DNA of 64,000 nt from Pollutimonas nitritireducens (lineage in GTDB: Bacteria > Pseudomonadota > Gammaproteobacteria > Burkholderiales > Burkholderiaceae_B). The translations under genes and the position numbers were made by a program. The notes under the pieces were generated by a model. The model worked only from the letters and a program-made list of their open reading frames with translations. It was not told where the DNA came from and did not search any database. The stretch spans positions 1 to 64,000 of the forward strand of contig NZ_PDNV01000002.1 in assembly GCF_002849615.1 (NCBI RefSeq). Reading direction: 5' to 3'. Positions 37,257 to 46,267 of this stretch are shown piece by piece; the stretch's first letter is position 1; the number at the start of each line of letters is the position of its first letter.

Positions 37257-38084
37257 ATGGCCGTCGATCACTACGAAAACTTCCCTGTGGCATCTTTGCT
37301 GTTGCCGCGCCGCCTGCAAGCTCCCGTAAGAAATATCTATCGCTTTGCACGAAGCGCCGACGATATTGCGGATGAAGGCGATGCGACTCCTGCCGAGCGC
37401 CTGCGGCACCTTGCCACGTATCGTGACGCCCTGATGCAGATAGAAGCCGGCACACTCGCGCTGCCGGAGCACGACGCCAGAGCACAAGTGTTTAATCCTC
37501 TGGCTCAATCCATCACTCAGTACGCCCTTCCCATGGAGGCTTTTTTCGATTTGATATCGGCCTTCGAGCAAGACGTGACCACGACTCGCTATGAGGACGA
37601 CATGCAGCTGCTGGATTATTGCCGCCGCTCAGCCAACCCGGTGGGACGCTTGATGCTGCATTTGTATGAGGCTGCGACGCCCCAGAACCTGGCACAGTCC
37701 AATGCCATTTGCACCGGCCTGCAGCTCACCAATTTCTGGCAGGACATTGCCGTTGATTGGCAAAAAGGGCGGGTCTATTTACCACAGGGGAAGCTCAGAC
37801 TTTACGGCGCCACCGAGAATCACATTGCGCAAAAACGGTACGCTGATCCAGCATGGCAAACGCTGATGCAAGTGCAGGTCCAGCAGGCGCGCGAGCTGTT
37901 AAGTTCAGGGTTGCCGCTGGCGCGAAGCCTGCCCGGGCGTATAGGCCTGGAACTCAAGCTTGTCATCCATGGGGGATTGCGTATCCTTGAACGCCTCAAC
38001 CAATTACACTATGACGTGTTCTTTCACCGCCCCACCTTGACAAAACGCGACTGGACCCTATTGCTTTGGCGCTCCCTATGGTAA
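37257..38084 (+). CDS. hpnC: Squalene synthase HpnC (hydroxysqualene synthase)
   Basis: A 275-aa trans-prenyltransferase of the squalene/phytoene synthase fold. Asp-rich motifs are SADDIADE near the N terminus and NFWQDIAVDWQKGRVYLP in the middle. In the three-enzyme HpnCDE route, HpnC converts presqualene diphosphate to hydroxysqualene. I chose the ATG at 37257, which begins MAVDHYENFPVASLLLP as HpnC proteins do. It is followed 58 bp later by hpnD. Confidence 0.9.
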   Translation: MAVDHYENFPVASLLLPRRLQAPVRNIYRFARSADDIADEGDATPAERLRHLATYRDALMQIEAGTLALPEHDARAQVFNPLAQSITQYALPMEAFFDLISAFEQDVTTTRYEDDMQLLDYCRRSANPVGRLMLHLYEAATPQNLAQSNAICTGLQLTNFWQDIAVDWQKGRVYLPQGKLRLYGATENHIAQKRYADPAWQTLMQVQVQQARELLSSGLPLARSLPGRIGLELKLVIHGGLRILERLNQLHYDVFFHRPTLTKRDWTLLLWRSLW

Positions 38085-38142
38085 GACGCCTTGCCGCGGT
38101 CCAGTCACCACTGTGCCTTACCGAGCCCCGCTACCATTACGC

Positions 38143-39006
38143 ATGAGCCCCGACGAATACTGCCAGAACAAGGCCGCCCAAAGCGGCTCCAGCTTCTACT
38201 ACGCTTTCCTTTTCCTGCCTCCTGAACGGCGCAAGGCCATAACCGCGCTCTATGCGTTCTGTCGAGAGGTGGACGATGTGGTCGACGAATGCAACGAATC
38301 GTCGGTCGCGCGCATGAAGCTGGCATGGTGGCGCACGCAGGTCGAACGCCTGTATGAAGGCCATGCCGAGCATCCCGTCATGCAGGCCCTGCTGCCACAC
38401 ATTCATACCTATACGCTGACGGCGAAACGCATGCACGCCATCGTGGAAGGCATGGAAATGGACTTGGACCAGTCCCGCTATGTGGACTGGCCGGAACTGC
38501 GCAAATACTGCTGGCATGCTGCAGGAGTGGTGGGCGAATTGTCGGCCTGCATATTCGGCTATACGCGGCCTGAAACACTGATCTATGCCGAGAAACTCGG
38601 TCTTGCATTCCAACTCACCAATATCATCCGCGACGTGGGCGACGACGCGCGTCGCGGCCGGATTTATCTGCCCGTCAACGACATGCAGACCTTCAACGTC
38701 ACGGCATCCGAGATCATCGACCGGCAACATTCAGAACGCTTCGTGGAACTGATGCGATTCCAGACCGAAAGAGCGCGATCGTGCTACCGCGAGGCCATGC
38801 AGGCATTACCCGAGGTCGACCGCCGTGCGCAGCGACCCGGACTGATGATGGCCGCGATCTATCACGCCCTGCTCGAGGAAATCGAACGCGACAACTGGCA
38901 GGTACTGGACCAGCGTATCTCGCTGACACCTATTCGCAAATTCTGGCTGGCCTGGAAAATCTGGGTAGGAGGCGGGCGCGGGCTGGTAAAACGTCTGGCA
39001 AGATGA
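38143..39006 (+). CDS. hpnD: Presqualene diphosphate synthase HpnD
   Basis: A 287-aa squalene/phytoene synthase family protein that joins two farnesyl diphosphates into presqualene diphosphate. FCREVDDVVDE and LTNIIRDVGDDARRGRIYLP are the two Asp-rich substrate-binding motifs. I use the ATG at 38143 (SPDEYCQNKAAQSGSSFYY follows), since an earlier ATG at 38113 gives a non-conserved leader. Its stop overlaps the hpnE start as ATGA. Confidence 0.92.
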   Translation: MSPDEYCQNKAAQSGSSFYYAFLFLPPERRKAITALYAFCREVDDVVDECNESSVARMKLAWWRTQVERLYEGHAEHPVMQALLPHIHTYTLTAKRMHAIVEGMEMDLDQSRYVDWPELRKYCWHAAGVVGELSACIFGYTRPETLIYAEKLGLAFQLTNIIRDVGDDARRGRIYLPVNDMQTFNVTASEIIDRQHSERFVELMRFQTERARSCYREAMQALPEVDRRAQRPGLMMAAIYHALLEEIERDNWQVLDQRISLTPIRKFWLAWKIWVGGGRGLVKRLAR

Positions 39007-40337
39007 ATATCGCGGTAGTCGGCGGCGGCTGGGCCGGTCTCAGCGCAGCAATCCGCTTGAGAAAATACGGCTGCTCCGTTGTCGTATTCGAGGCATCACG
39101 GACCCTGGGCGGACGGGCCCGCAGCGTGCATTCGGCATCGCTCGATACTCGCATCGACAATGGCCAGCACATATTGTTGGGCGCCTACACCGAGACGCTG
39201 GCACTTATGCGGGAACTCGGCCTCGAACCGGACAAGCTGTTCTTGCGCGAATGCCTGCAGCTGGATTCAGCCGACGGCTGCTTCGGCCTGCGTGCCGCGG
39301 CGCTGCCCGCTCCCCTCCACTTGCTGGGTGCCATCCTCGGCGCGAGAGGGTTAAGTCTCATGGAACGATTGCGCATCGTCGCGGTCACCGCCGGGCTGCG
39401 CCGACAGGGCTGGAAAGTCCATCCGGATATGACTGTTGCGCAATGGCTGGATCAGGGCGCGCAATCGGACCATGCGATCCAGTCATTCTGGCAGCCGTTG
39501 TGCCTTGCCACACTCAACACGCCGATGGGCGCTGCCAGTGCCCAGTTGTTCGCACGTGTCCTGCAAGACAGTCTCGGCGGACCTGCCCACGCGTCCGATG
39601 TGCTCATACCCCGGGTCAATCTGTCGGAGTTATGGCCAGATCATGTCGCGCATTACCGGCCCGACGATAGCGCCTGCGAACTGGAAGTGCGCCGCGGAAG
39701 TGCCGTGAGAGGATTGCAGACGTCGTCATCGAAGGTCACACTGGACGGAACACCGTTCGACGCTGTCATCGTAGCCGCCAATGCTTCGGCTACGCATCGG
39801 CTGTTGCAACAGCTGGACCCTTGCGCATCGGGCACTGAATACCTTTCAATGCTGTCGGCGTTCCAGTACCTGCCGATCGCCACCGTCACGCTGCAACTGG
39901 AACGTCCCTGGAACAGGACACGCCCCATACTGCTGCTAAAGGATAGTCCCCAACATATGCAATATGGCCAGTGGCTTTTCGACCGCAGCGCCAGCGGCCC
40001 GGCAGAGTCGCAATGCCTGCTGAACATAGTCATCAGCGATGCGCGTGCCTTCATGGAACATCCCCGTGCGCAGGTTATCGCCGCAACGATAGATCAGGTA
40101 AGGGAACAGAGCGGATCAGGACTAGACATGCCCAAGGTTCGCAACCATGAGGTCATCATTGAAAAACGAGCGACATTCGCCGCCGTCCCGGGGCTGAAGC
40201 GGCCGCCGAATCAAACACCCTGGCCACGGGTATGGGTCGCGGGAGACTGGACCGATACAGGATATCCGGCGGTTCTGGAGGGCGCGGTGCGCAGCGGCAA
40301 GCAGGCCGCGCAGGCAATTTACAGTTCGTTAAGGTGA
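39003..40337 (+). CDS. hpnE: Hydroxysqualene dehydroxylase HpnE
   Basis: A 444-aa FAD-dependent amine oxidase-type protein that reduces hydroxysqualene to squalene. The dinucleotide-binding start reads VVGGGWAGLSAAIRL at 5-19, followed by FEASRTLGGRARS. The C-terminal FAD-binding segment is VWVAGDWTDTGYPAVLEGAV. The start at 39003 overlaps hpnD by 4 bp. Its 3' end overlaps the convergent crcB by 9 bp. No cyclase gene follows. Confidence 0.92.
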   Translation: MNIAVVGGGWAGLSAAIRLRKYGCSVVVFEASRTLGGRARSVHSASLDTRIDNGQHILLGAYTETLALMRELGLEPDKLFLRECLQLDSADGCFGLRAAALPAPLHLLGAILGARGLSLMERLRIVAVTAGLRRQGWKVHPDMTVAQWLDQGAQSDHAIQSFWQPLCLATLNTPMGAASAQLFARVLQDSLGGPAHASDVLIPRVNLSELWPDHVAHYRPDDSACELEVRRGSAVRGLQTSSSKVTLDGTPFDAVIVAANASATHRLLQQLDPCASGTEYLSMLSAFQYLPIATVTLQLERPWNRTRPILLLKDSPQHMQYGQWLFDRSASGPAESQCLLNIVISDARAFMEHPRAQVIAATIDQVREQSGSGLDMPKVRNHEVIIEKRATFAAVPGLKRPPNQTPWPRVWVAGDWTDTGYPAVLEGAVRSGKQAAQAIYSSLR

Positions 40338-40736
40338 CCCGGCCTGGCTCAAGGTGGATATCAGGCTGGCCGTGGCAAAACCAAGACAGGTCAGGGCCAA
40401 GCTGCCGACAAGACTGAAACCGATATAGCCAAACGCCGACAAGTACGCGCCACGCTCGAGCAGACCCACGGCCTCGCCGGAAAACGTCGAAAATGTGGTC
40501 AGCCCGCCCAGAAAGCCCGTTATAAGCATGAGCTTGAGCCATATTGGCGCTTCCGGATACATTGACAGGCCGCCCAATAACAGTCCGACAAAATAGCCGC
40601 CTATCAGGTTGGCGGCCAATGTACCCCACGGCAAATGCCAGCCGGGTTGGTTCAGCCATAGGCCCAGCGCCCAACGGCATATTGCTCCCGCGGCGGCACC
40701 TATGCCTATGGCCATGAAATTAATAGGTGTCAACAT
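40329..40736 (-). CDS. crcB: Fluoride channel CrcB (Fluc)
   Basis: A 135-aa protein with four membrane helices that exports fluoride as an antiparallel dimer. GAAAGAICRW in helix 1 and GGLTTFSTFSGE in helix 3 carry the conserved Arg and the Phe-box region. I start it at the ATG at 40736; the frame extends to 40916, overlapping another gene. I see no fluoride riboswitch motif ahead of it. Confidence 0.92.
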   Translation of the reverse strand: MLTPINFMAIGIGAAAGAICRWALGLWLNQPGWHLPWGTLAANLIGGYFVGLLLGGLSMYPEAPIWLKLMLITGFLGGLTTFSTFSGEAVGLLERGAYLSAFGYIGFSLVGSLALTCLGFATASLISTLSQAGSP

Positions 40737-40762
40737 GGAATTCCGTGTGCCTTGCTTGGACC

Positions 40763-41086
40763 CTAACCTTTCGAAGACCCTTTGGGGGCCCCTTTGGGAG
40801 ACAAGGTTACGTCGGCGGATTCCAGCGGATATTGCTCGACCAGCTTGTCGACAATAAGCTGCATGAGGGTAATACGTTTGATGGCCGGGCGCTCTTCCAA
40901 GAAGTCCCATGCCCATTCCGCAGCGGACTTGGCCTCATCGGCCAGATCATAAACGCCCACCGACAGACCATCGGGTCCAAACGCATGGTAATACGACTTT
41001 CCAGCAGTCCGGATGGTAACGACAGCGCGCCGACCGTCCGGGTGTATTTCAGCGACTTCAGTTTCTGCGAGATTCTGATTTGGCAT
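40763..41086 (-). CDS. Small conserved-looking protein of unknown function
   Basis: A 107-aa soluble protein starting MPNQNLAETEVAEIHPDGRR. A mixed alpha/beta N-terminal half (AVVTIRTAGKSYYHAFGPD) precedes a helical part and a Lys/Gly/Ser-rich tail. No family recognised. The start at 41086 is fixed by a perfect AAGGAG ribosome site about 8 nt upstream. It lies 26 bp before crcB on the same strand, so the two may share a transcript. A large palindrome lies upstream. Confidence 0.75.
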   Translation of the reverse strand: MPNQNLAETEVAEIHPDGRRAVVTIRTAGKSYYHAFGPDGLSVGVYDLADEAKSAAEWAWDFLEERPAIKRITLMQLIVDKLVEQYPLESADVTLSPKGAPKGSSKG

Positions 41087-41116
41087 ATAGAGCTCCTTAT
41101 GAGGTGCCCAGCTAGT

Positions 41117-41167
41117 GTAACAAGCCGCAATGTCCATGATTGCAACGGTTCATTGCGGTTTTGTTAC
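41117..41167. repeat. Long imperfect palindrome between thrC and the small gene
   Basis: GTAACAA-(gc)-CCGCAATG at 41117-41132 faces CATTGCGG-(tt)-TTGTTAC at 41151-41167, giving about 15 matched pairs around an 18-nt loop with a short mismatch. It sits just downstream of thrC on the minus strand. There is no T-run, so it is not a standard terminator; it could be an operator, or an mRNA-stabilising hairpin at the end of the hom-thrC message. Confidence 0.5.
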
Positions 41168-41181
41168 AATTCCACGCGCTC

Positions 41182-42591
41182 CTACGCGGGCGCATGCTGC
41201 CTGATGTAATCTCGAACCACATGGACGTCGCAGTCCATAACTTGCACGCGCTGCGGAAGCGCCGCCAGTTCACGCAGGTGTTCGGGAACCGGAGCGGGTT
41301 GGCCTATCGCTTCCTGTATGGTCTCGCCAAATTTGGCCGGCAGTGCGGTCTCGAGCACGAGCATGGGTATGCCTTCTTCGATGTAGGCGGCGGCAACCTT
41401 TACCGCGTCGGCGGTATGCGGGTCTATCAGCAAGCCGGTTTCACCGAACACCTTCTTGATCGTTGCCAGCCTGTCCTGATGAGTGCTTACGCCAGCCACG
41501 AATCCGTAACGCGATTCGAACAGGGGCAAGAGTCGGCTCAAATCGAATTCTCCCTTGATTTCAAGCTGCTTCCAGCAATCCCGGACCTGCCCGGCGTCCT
41601 GATCCAGCAAGTCGAACACGAAACGTTCGAAATTGGATGCCCGGGAAATGTCCATAGAAGGACTGGAGGTTGCATGGGTATCCGAAGCTGAACGAGGACG
41701 ATAGATTCCGGTGCGGAAGAATTCCTCGAGCACGTTGTTCTCGTTCGTCGCCAGGACCAGCCGGCGTATCGGCAAGCCCATCTGGCGGGCGACATGGCCC
41801 GCGAGAATATTGCCGAAGTTGCCCGACGGCACGGCATACGAAACTCGCTGCCCGGGTGCCGTGGTGGCACGAAGCCAGCCCCAGAAATAATAAACCACCT
41901 GCGCGGCGATCCTGGCCCAGTTGATGGAGTTGACCGCGCCCAGGTGGTAGCGCGATTTGAATTCCAGGTCGCCGGCCAGCGCCTTGACGATATCCTGGCA
42001 TTCATCGAACACGCCTTTCAGGGCGATGTTATGAATATTCCCGTCCTGCAGCGAATACATTTGCGCGCGCTGGAATTCGCTCATGCGGCCATGCGGCGAA
42101 AGCATGAAAACCGTTACTCCGCGCTTGCCGCGCAAGGCATACTCCGCGGCGGACCCGGTGTCTCCTGACGTCGCGCCCAGGATATTCAGGCTTGCCTGGC
42201 GCTTGTCCAGCACATACTCAAAAACCTGGCCAAGGAACTGCATGGCCATGTCCTTGAATGCCAGGGTAGGGCCTTCGGACAAACCCACCAAACTGACGCC
42301 CTTGCCCAGCGGCTTGAGCGGCACCATTTGCGCTCCAGGAAACACCTCGGCGTTATAGGCCGCATGGGTCAGGCGGGAAAGATCGGCGCGAGGAATGTCG
42401 TCGATGAACAGGCCCAGTATTTCAGTGGCCAGGTCGGCGTAATCAAGAGCACGCCACGACTCGAGCGTTTCCGCACTGATTTTCGGAAGGCTGGCAGGCA
42501 GCGCCAAGCCGCCATCTGGCGCGAGGCCCTCAAGCAGGATATCGGAAAAGTCCATGGGCGCCATCGCACCCCGCGTTGAGCGATATTTCAT
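41182..42591 (-). CDS. thrC: Threonine synthase
   Basis: PLP enzyme converting O-phosphohomoserine to threonine. The 469-aa protein starts MKYRSTRGAMAPMDFSDILL as in the long bacterial form, with the PLP lysine Lys113 in LAFKDMAMQ. GATSGDTGSAAEYAL binds the cofactor phosphate. Its start overlaps the hom stop by 4 bp (ATGA), giving the order alaC-like, hom, thrC. Confidence 0.95.
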   Translation of the reverse strand: MKYRSTRGAMAPMDFSDILLEGLAPDGGLALPASLPKISAETLESWRALDYADLATEILGLFIDDIPRADLSRLTHAAYNAEVFPGAQMVPLKPLGKGVSLVGLSEGPTLAFKDMAMQFLGQVFEYVLDKRQASLNILGATSGDTGSAAEYALRGKRGVTVFMLSPHGRMSEFQRAQMYSLQDGNIHNIALKGVFDECQDIVKALAGDLEFKSRYHLGAVNSINWARIAAQVVYYFWGWLRATTAPGQRVSYAVPSGNFGNILAGHVARQMGLPIRRLVLATNENNVLEEFFRTGIYRPRSASDTHATSSPSMDISRASNFERFVFDLLDQDAGQVRDCWKQLEIKGEFDLSRLLPLFESRYGFVAGVSTHQDRLATIKKVFGETGLLIDPHTADAVKVAAAYIEEGIPMLVLETALPAKFGETIQEAIGQPAPVPEHLRELAALPQRVQVMDCDVHVVRDYIRQHAPA

Positions 42592-43892
42592 ACTAGATTC
42601 TCCACACGCAAGCGTGTTACCGGGGAACGCACAAACGGCAAAGCCTGGATATTGGCAAGTGCGGTGTCGACGTCGCCTTCCCGCGCCGAATGCGACAGGA
42701 AGATTATGTCGGCCTCTGTGGCCCCATGGGGCTCCTGGAACATCGAACCGATTGAAATGCCGGCATCGGACAATATGCGGGCCAGGTCGGCCAGCACGCC
42801 CGGACGATCCTCGACGCGCAAGCGCAGATAGTAGGAGGACTGGATATCGGCAATGGGCAGGATGGCAATGTCATCCATGGCATCTGGCTGGAAAGCCAGA
42901 TGAGGCACATGATGATCCGGATCGGCCGACTGCAGACGCGTGACATCGATCAGATCGGCGATGACGGCGGAGGCCGTAGGCAGCTCCCCGGCACCCTGGC
43001 CATAATAAAGCGTGGGACCGACCGCGTCGCCATGTACCAGCACTGCATTCATGGCGCCCTCGACGTTGGCCAAGAGGCATTCCATAGGCACCAGGGTGGG
43101 GTGCACGCGCAGCTCGATTCCGTCGGGGCGCCGGCGTGTAATACCGAGCAACTTGATGCGGTACCCCAGGCGCTCGGCGTGGGCAATATCTTCCTGTGCC
43201 AGCGAGGATATCCCTTCGACATGAGCCTTGTTGAATTGCACCGGAATGCCGAAGGCCAGCGAGGCCAGCAACGTAAGCTTGTGCGCCGCGTCGATGCCTT
43301 CGATATCGAAGGTGGGATCGGCCTCAGCGTACCCAAGGCGCTGTGCCTCGGAAAGCACTGTGTTGAAAGGAAGACCGCGCGAACGCATTTCCGAGAGGAT
43401 GAAATTGGTCGTGCCATTGATAATGCCGGCCAGCCATTGGATACGATTGGCAGTAAGTCCTTCGCGTATGGCCTTGACGATGGGTATGCCACCAGCGACG
43501 GCGGCTTCGAATACCACCATGACGCCCTTCTTATGTGCCGCGGCAAATATCTCGTTGCCATGCCTGGCGAGCAGCGCCTTGTTGGCAGTGACCACATGCT
43601 TGCCCTGGTTGATGGCTTCCATGACGAGGTCGCGTGCCAGCGTATCGCCGCCGATCAACTCCACCACGATATCGATATCGGGGTTACGCACGATTTCCAT
43701 GCCGTCCGTCGTGACCGTAACCTGGTCGCCTACCAGGCGCCTGGCTTTTTCAATGTCGCGCACCGCCACGGCGACGATTTCGATCCGTCTGCCTGCCCGG
43801 CGCGCGATTTCTTCTGCGTTTTGCGTCAATACTTTCCAGGTCCCGCCGCCGACAACGCCCAGACCCAATAAACCAACTTTCATAGGACTCAT
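42588..43892 (-). CDS. hom: Homoserine dehydrogenase
   Basis: Reduces aspartate semialdehyde to homoserine. The 434-aa protein has the NAD(P)-binding GLLGLGVVGGGT near the N terminus, the conserved GIINGTTNFILSEM block, and a C-terminal ACT domain (YLRLRVEDRPGVLADLARIL, from about 350) through which threonine usually inhibits. It is monofunctional, without an aspartokinase domain. The ATG at 43892 directly follows the upstream stop; a second ATG 9 bp later is also possible. Confidence 0.95.
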   Translation of the reverse strand: MSPMKVGLLGLGVVGGGTWKVLTQNAEEIARRAGRRIEIVAVAVRDIEKARRLVGDQVTVTTDGMEIVRNPDIDIVVELIGGDTLARDLVMEAINQGKHVVTANKALLARHGNEIFAAAHKKGVMVVFEAAVAGGIPIVKAIREGLTANRIQWLAGIINGTTNFILSEMRSRGLPFNTVLSEAQRLGYAEADPTFDIEGIDAAHKLTLLASLAFGIPVQFNKAHVEGISSLAQEDIAHAERLGYRIKLLGITRRRPDGIELRVHPTLVPMECLLANVEGAMNAVLVHGDAVGPTLYYGQGAGELPTASAVIADLIDVTRLQSADPDHHVPHLAFQPDAMDDIAILPIADIQSSYYLRLRVEDRPGVLADLARILSDAGISIGSMFQEPHGATEADIIFLSHSAREGDVDTALANIQALPFVRSPVTRLRVENLV

Positions 43893-45083
43893 TTATTTAC
43901 TACCCAACCCGTCCTTGCGGAACATTTCTTTAATGCCGCGCACCGCCTGACGGGTGCGCTGCTCGTTTTCGATCAGGGCAAAGCGCACATAGTCGTCGCC
44001 GTATTCGCCGAAGCCTATTCCCGGCGAGACCGCCACCTTGGCATCGGCCAGCAGCCTCTTGGAAAACTCGAGCGAACCGAGCTTCTGGTAGAACTCGGGA
44101 ATCTTTGCCCAGATATACATGGACGCCTTCGGTATATCGACCATCCAGCCGGCTTCGTGCAAGCCCTTGGCCAGGACGTCGCGCCGAATCCGATATTGCT
44201 CGACGACCTGCTTTACTCCATCTTGAGGACCTTCCAATGCGGCGATCGAAGCGACCTGAATCGGCGTGAATGTGCCGTAATCGTGATAGCTCTTGATGCG
44301 TGCGAGCGCGTTGACCAGTTCCTGGTTGCCGACCATGAAGCCGACGCGCCAGCCCGCCATATTGTAGCTTTTGCTCATGGTGAAGAATTCAACGGCCACA
44401 TCGCGTGCACCTTCGACTTGCATGATGGATGGCGCGACGTAGCCGTCGAAGGTGATGTCGGCATAGGCCAAGTCGTGCACGACCAGGATATTGTGTTCTT
44501 TGGCCAGGGCAATGACGCGCTCGAAGAACGACAAATCGACACACTGGGCAGTCGGATTGCTGGGGAAACCCAGTATCATCATTTTGGGCTTGGGGATGCA
44601 CTCACGTACTGCCCTGTCGATCTCTTCAAAAAAATCCAGGCCGGGTGTCATGGGCACGGAACGTATGTTGGCGCCTGCAATCACTGCCCCGTAGATATGG
44701 ATGGGATAACTGGGGTTCGGCACGAGCACGGTATCGCCCCGATCCAGCGTGGCCAGCATAAGGTGTGCGAGACCTTCCTTGGATCCTATTGTGACGATGG
44801 CTTCCGTCTCGGGGTCAATTTGTACACCGTATCGACGTTCGTACCATCCGGAAATTGCCTTGCGCAATCGCGGTATGCCTTTGGACACCGAGTATCCGTG
44901 CGTATCAGGCCGGGATGCAGCCTCGACCAGTTTATCCACGATATGCTTGGGAGTCGGGCCATCAGGGTTTCCCATGGACATGTCGATGATGTCTTCGCCT
45001 CGTCGCCGTGCCGCCATTTTCAGTTCGCCGGTAATGTTGAATACATAGGGCGGTAAGCGCTCTATACGCGGAAAACTCGTCAT
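43893..45083 (-). CDS. alaC: Aminotransferase class I/II, AlaC-like alanine transaminase
   Basis: A 396-aa PLP aminotransferase. The PLP lysine is Lys238 in [14 protein letters not shown]. The start [21 protein letters not shown] and [11 protein letters not shown] match the AlaC/YfdZ group, which makes alanine from pyruvate and glutamate. It lies directly before hom and thrC, a common arrangement in beta- and gammaproteobacteria, and may work in amino acid balance with them. Confidence 0.88.
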   Translation of the reverse strand: MTSFPRIERLPPYVFNITGELKMAARRRGEDIIDMSMGNPDGPTPKHIVDKLVEAASRPDTHGYSVSKGIPRLRKAISGWYERRYGVQIDPETEAIVTIGSKEGLAHLMLATLDRGDTVLVPNPSYPIHIYGAVIAGANIRSVPMTPGLDFFEEIDRAVRECIPKPKMMILGFPSNPTAQCVDLSFFERVIALAKEHNILVVHDLAYADITFDGYVAPSIMQVEGARDVAVEFFTMSKSYNMAGWRVGFMVGNQELVNALARIKSYHDYGTFTPIQVASIAALEGPQDGVKQVVEQYRIRRDVLAKGLHEAGWMVDIPKASMYIWAKIPEFYQKLGSLEFSKRLLADAKVAVSPGIGFGEYGDDYVRFALIENEQRTRQAVRGIKEMFRKDGLGSK

Positions 45084-45268
45084 GATGGTCCTTGGGCGAC
45101 AAAAATGGGAAATGGGTAGTGGTGAATGCGGCGCAATAAAAAAGAGGGTTCGGTTCGAACGTGCGAGCGCGAAACAGCTGAGTAGTTTAAACGATCCAAA
45201 AAAAACGCGGGGTCGCCATAAATCGACCGTCTTTGCGCTATGATCTTCAAGACTTTGGGAGTTTTTTT

Positions 45269-45718
45269 GTGCAATTGCAAAGCGAATCCAACCCGGCGCT
45301 CAATACCGTGACCGCCTACGGGCATGATTACATAGAAATCAATGAAGTCTCCTATGGGCACGCGGTCTATTTCGCGCCTGAAGGTGACATCAATACCTGG
45401 TCGGTGCATGTGGTCAGCGACATCACCGCCGATACGCTGCGCGCGATCGCCGGCATCACGACCGCCAGTATCGATCCCCTGGCTTTCCTGAATGCCGATG
45501 CCGCGCCGCAAAAGCCGGCGGGAGCGCCAGAGGTTCTTCTGATCGGAACCGGCAACCGCCAGCACCTGCTGCCGGCACACGTCACGCGTCCGCTGCTTGA
45601 AGCAGGCATAGGTGTCGAAGCCATGAGCACGCAGGCCGCGGCGCGCACCTACAACATCCTGATGGCCGAAGGGCGCCGCGTCATTGCCGCGCTATTGCCC
45701 CTCGGGGAGGCAAAATAA
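45269..45718 (+). CDS. DUF498/Mth938-domain protein
   Basis: A 149-aa protein of the Mth938/NDUFAF3-like family (DUF498), function unproven in bacteria. The domain is visible in [34 protein letters not shown] and [17 protein letters not shown]. The start is best taken as GTG at 45269, because GGGAG lies 7 nt upstream (45257-45261); the frame opens with a TTG at 45233 that has no ribosome site. It overlaps the peroxiredoxin gene by one base (TAATG). Confidence 0.82.
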   Translation: MQLQSESNPALNTVTAYGHDYIEINEVSYGHAVYFAPEGDINTWSVHVVSDITADTLRAIAGITTASIDPLAFLNADAAPQKPAGAPEVLLIGTGNRQHLLPAHVTRPLLEAGIGVEAMSTQAAARTYNILMAEGRRVIAALLPLGEAK

Positions 45719-46185
45719 TGAGCGAAGTAGCCGTTGGAAAACCCATTCCAGACTTCGTCGCCGCCAGTACACACGGAAACATAAGCCGCGAAACGCTGCT
45801 CGGGCGCAGCACCGTCATGTATTTCTACCCCAAAGACAGTACCCCGGGATGCACGACGCAGGCCCAGGGTTTTCGTGATAACCACCACGAGTTTACCGAC
45901 GCCAGCTGTCAGATCGTAGGCGTCTCGCGCGACTCACTGAAGTCGCACGCGAGTTTTACCGAAAAGCAAAGTCTTCCCTTTGCGCTCATTGCCGACCCCG
46001 ACGAAAATCTGTGTGAAATGTTCAAGGTCATGAAATTGAAAAACATGTACGGTAAACAGGTACGGGGGATTGAACGCAGCACGTTCCTGATCGACGAACA
46101 AGGCGTGCTGATTCAAGAATGGCGAGGCCTACGGGTTCCCGGCCACGTTGACGAGGTGTTGAAGGCCGTGCGGGAAAAGGCATGA
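45718..46185 (+). CDS. bcp: Peroxiredoxin, BCP/PrxQ type
   Basis: A 155-aa thiol peroxidase. The peroxidatic Cys45 lies in DSTPGCTTQ. The usual partner Cys five residues on (Cys50 in E. coli BCP) is replaced by Gln50; remaining Cys are Cys64 and Cys99. So it either works as a 1-Cys enzyme or uses a different resolving Cys. It is translationally coupled to the DUF498 gene by a one-base overlap. Confidence 0.9.
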   Translation: MSEVAVGKPIPDFVAASTHGNISRETLLGRSTVMYFYPKDSTPGCTTQAQGFRDNHHEFTDASCQIVGVSRDSLKSHASFTEKQSLPFALIADPDENLCEMFKVMKLKNMYGKQVRGIERSTFLIDEQGVLIQEWRGLRVPGHVDEVLKAVREKA

Positions 46186-46267
46186 CGCCACCGGCACGAA
46201 CTGCAATGCCCTGATTTCGATTGCTACGATCACTTACTTATCTGAACGCTCAGGGAGCACACACCTT

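Noticed and set aside
40737-40870. Possible fluoride riboswitch before crcB
   Set aside because: The region is coding for the upstream small gene and lacks the conserved riboswitch core.
42900-43871. A 323-codon plus-strand frame
   Set aside because: Antisense to hom, with no plausible protein features.
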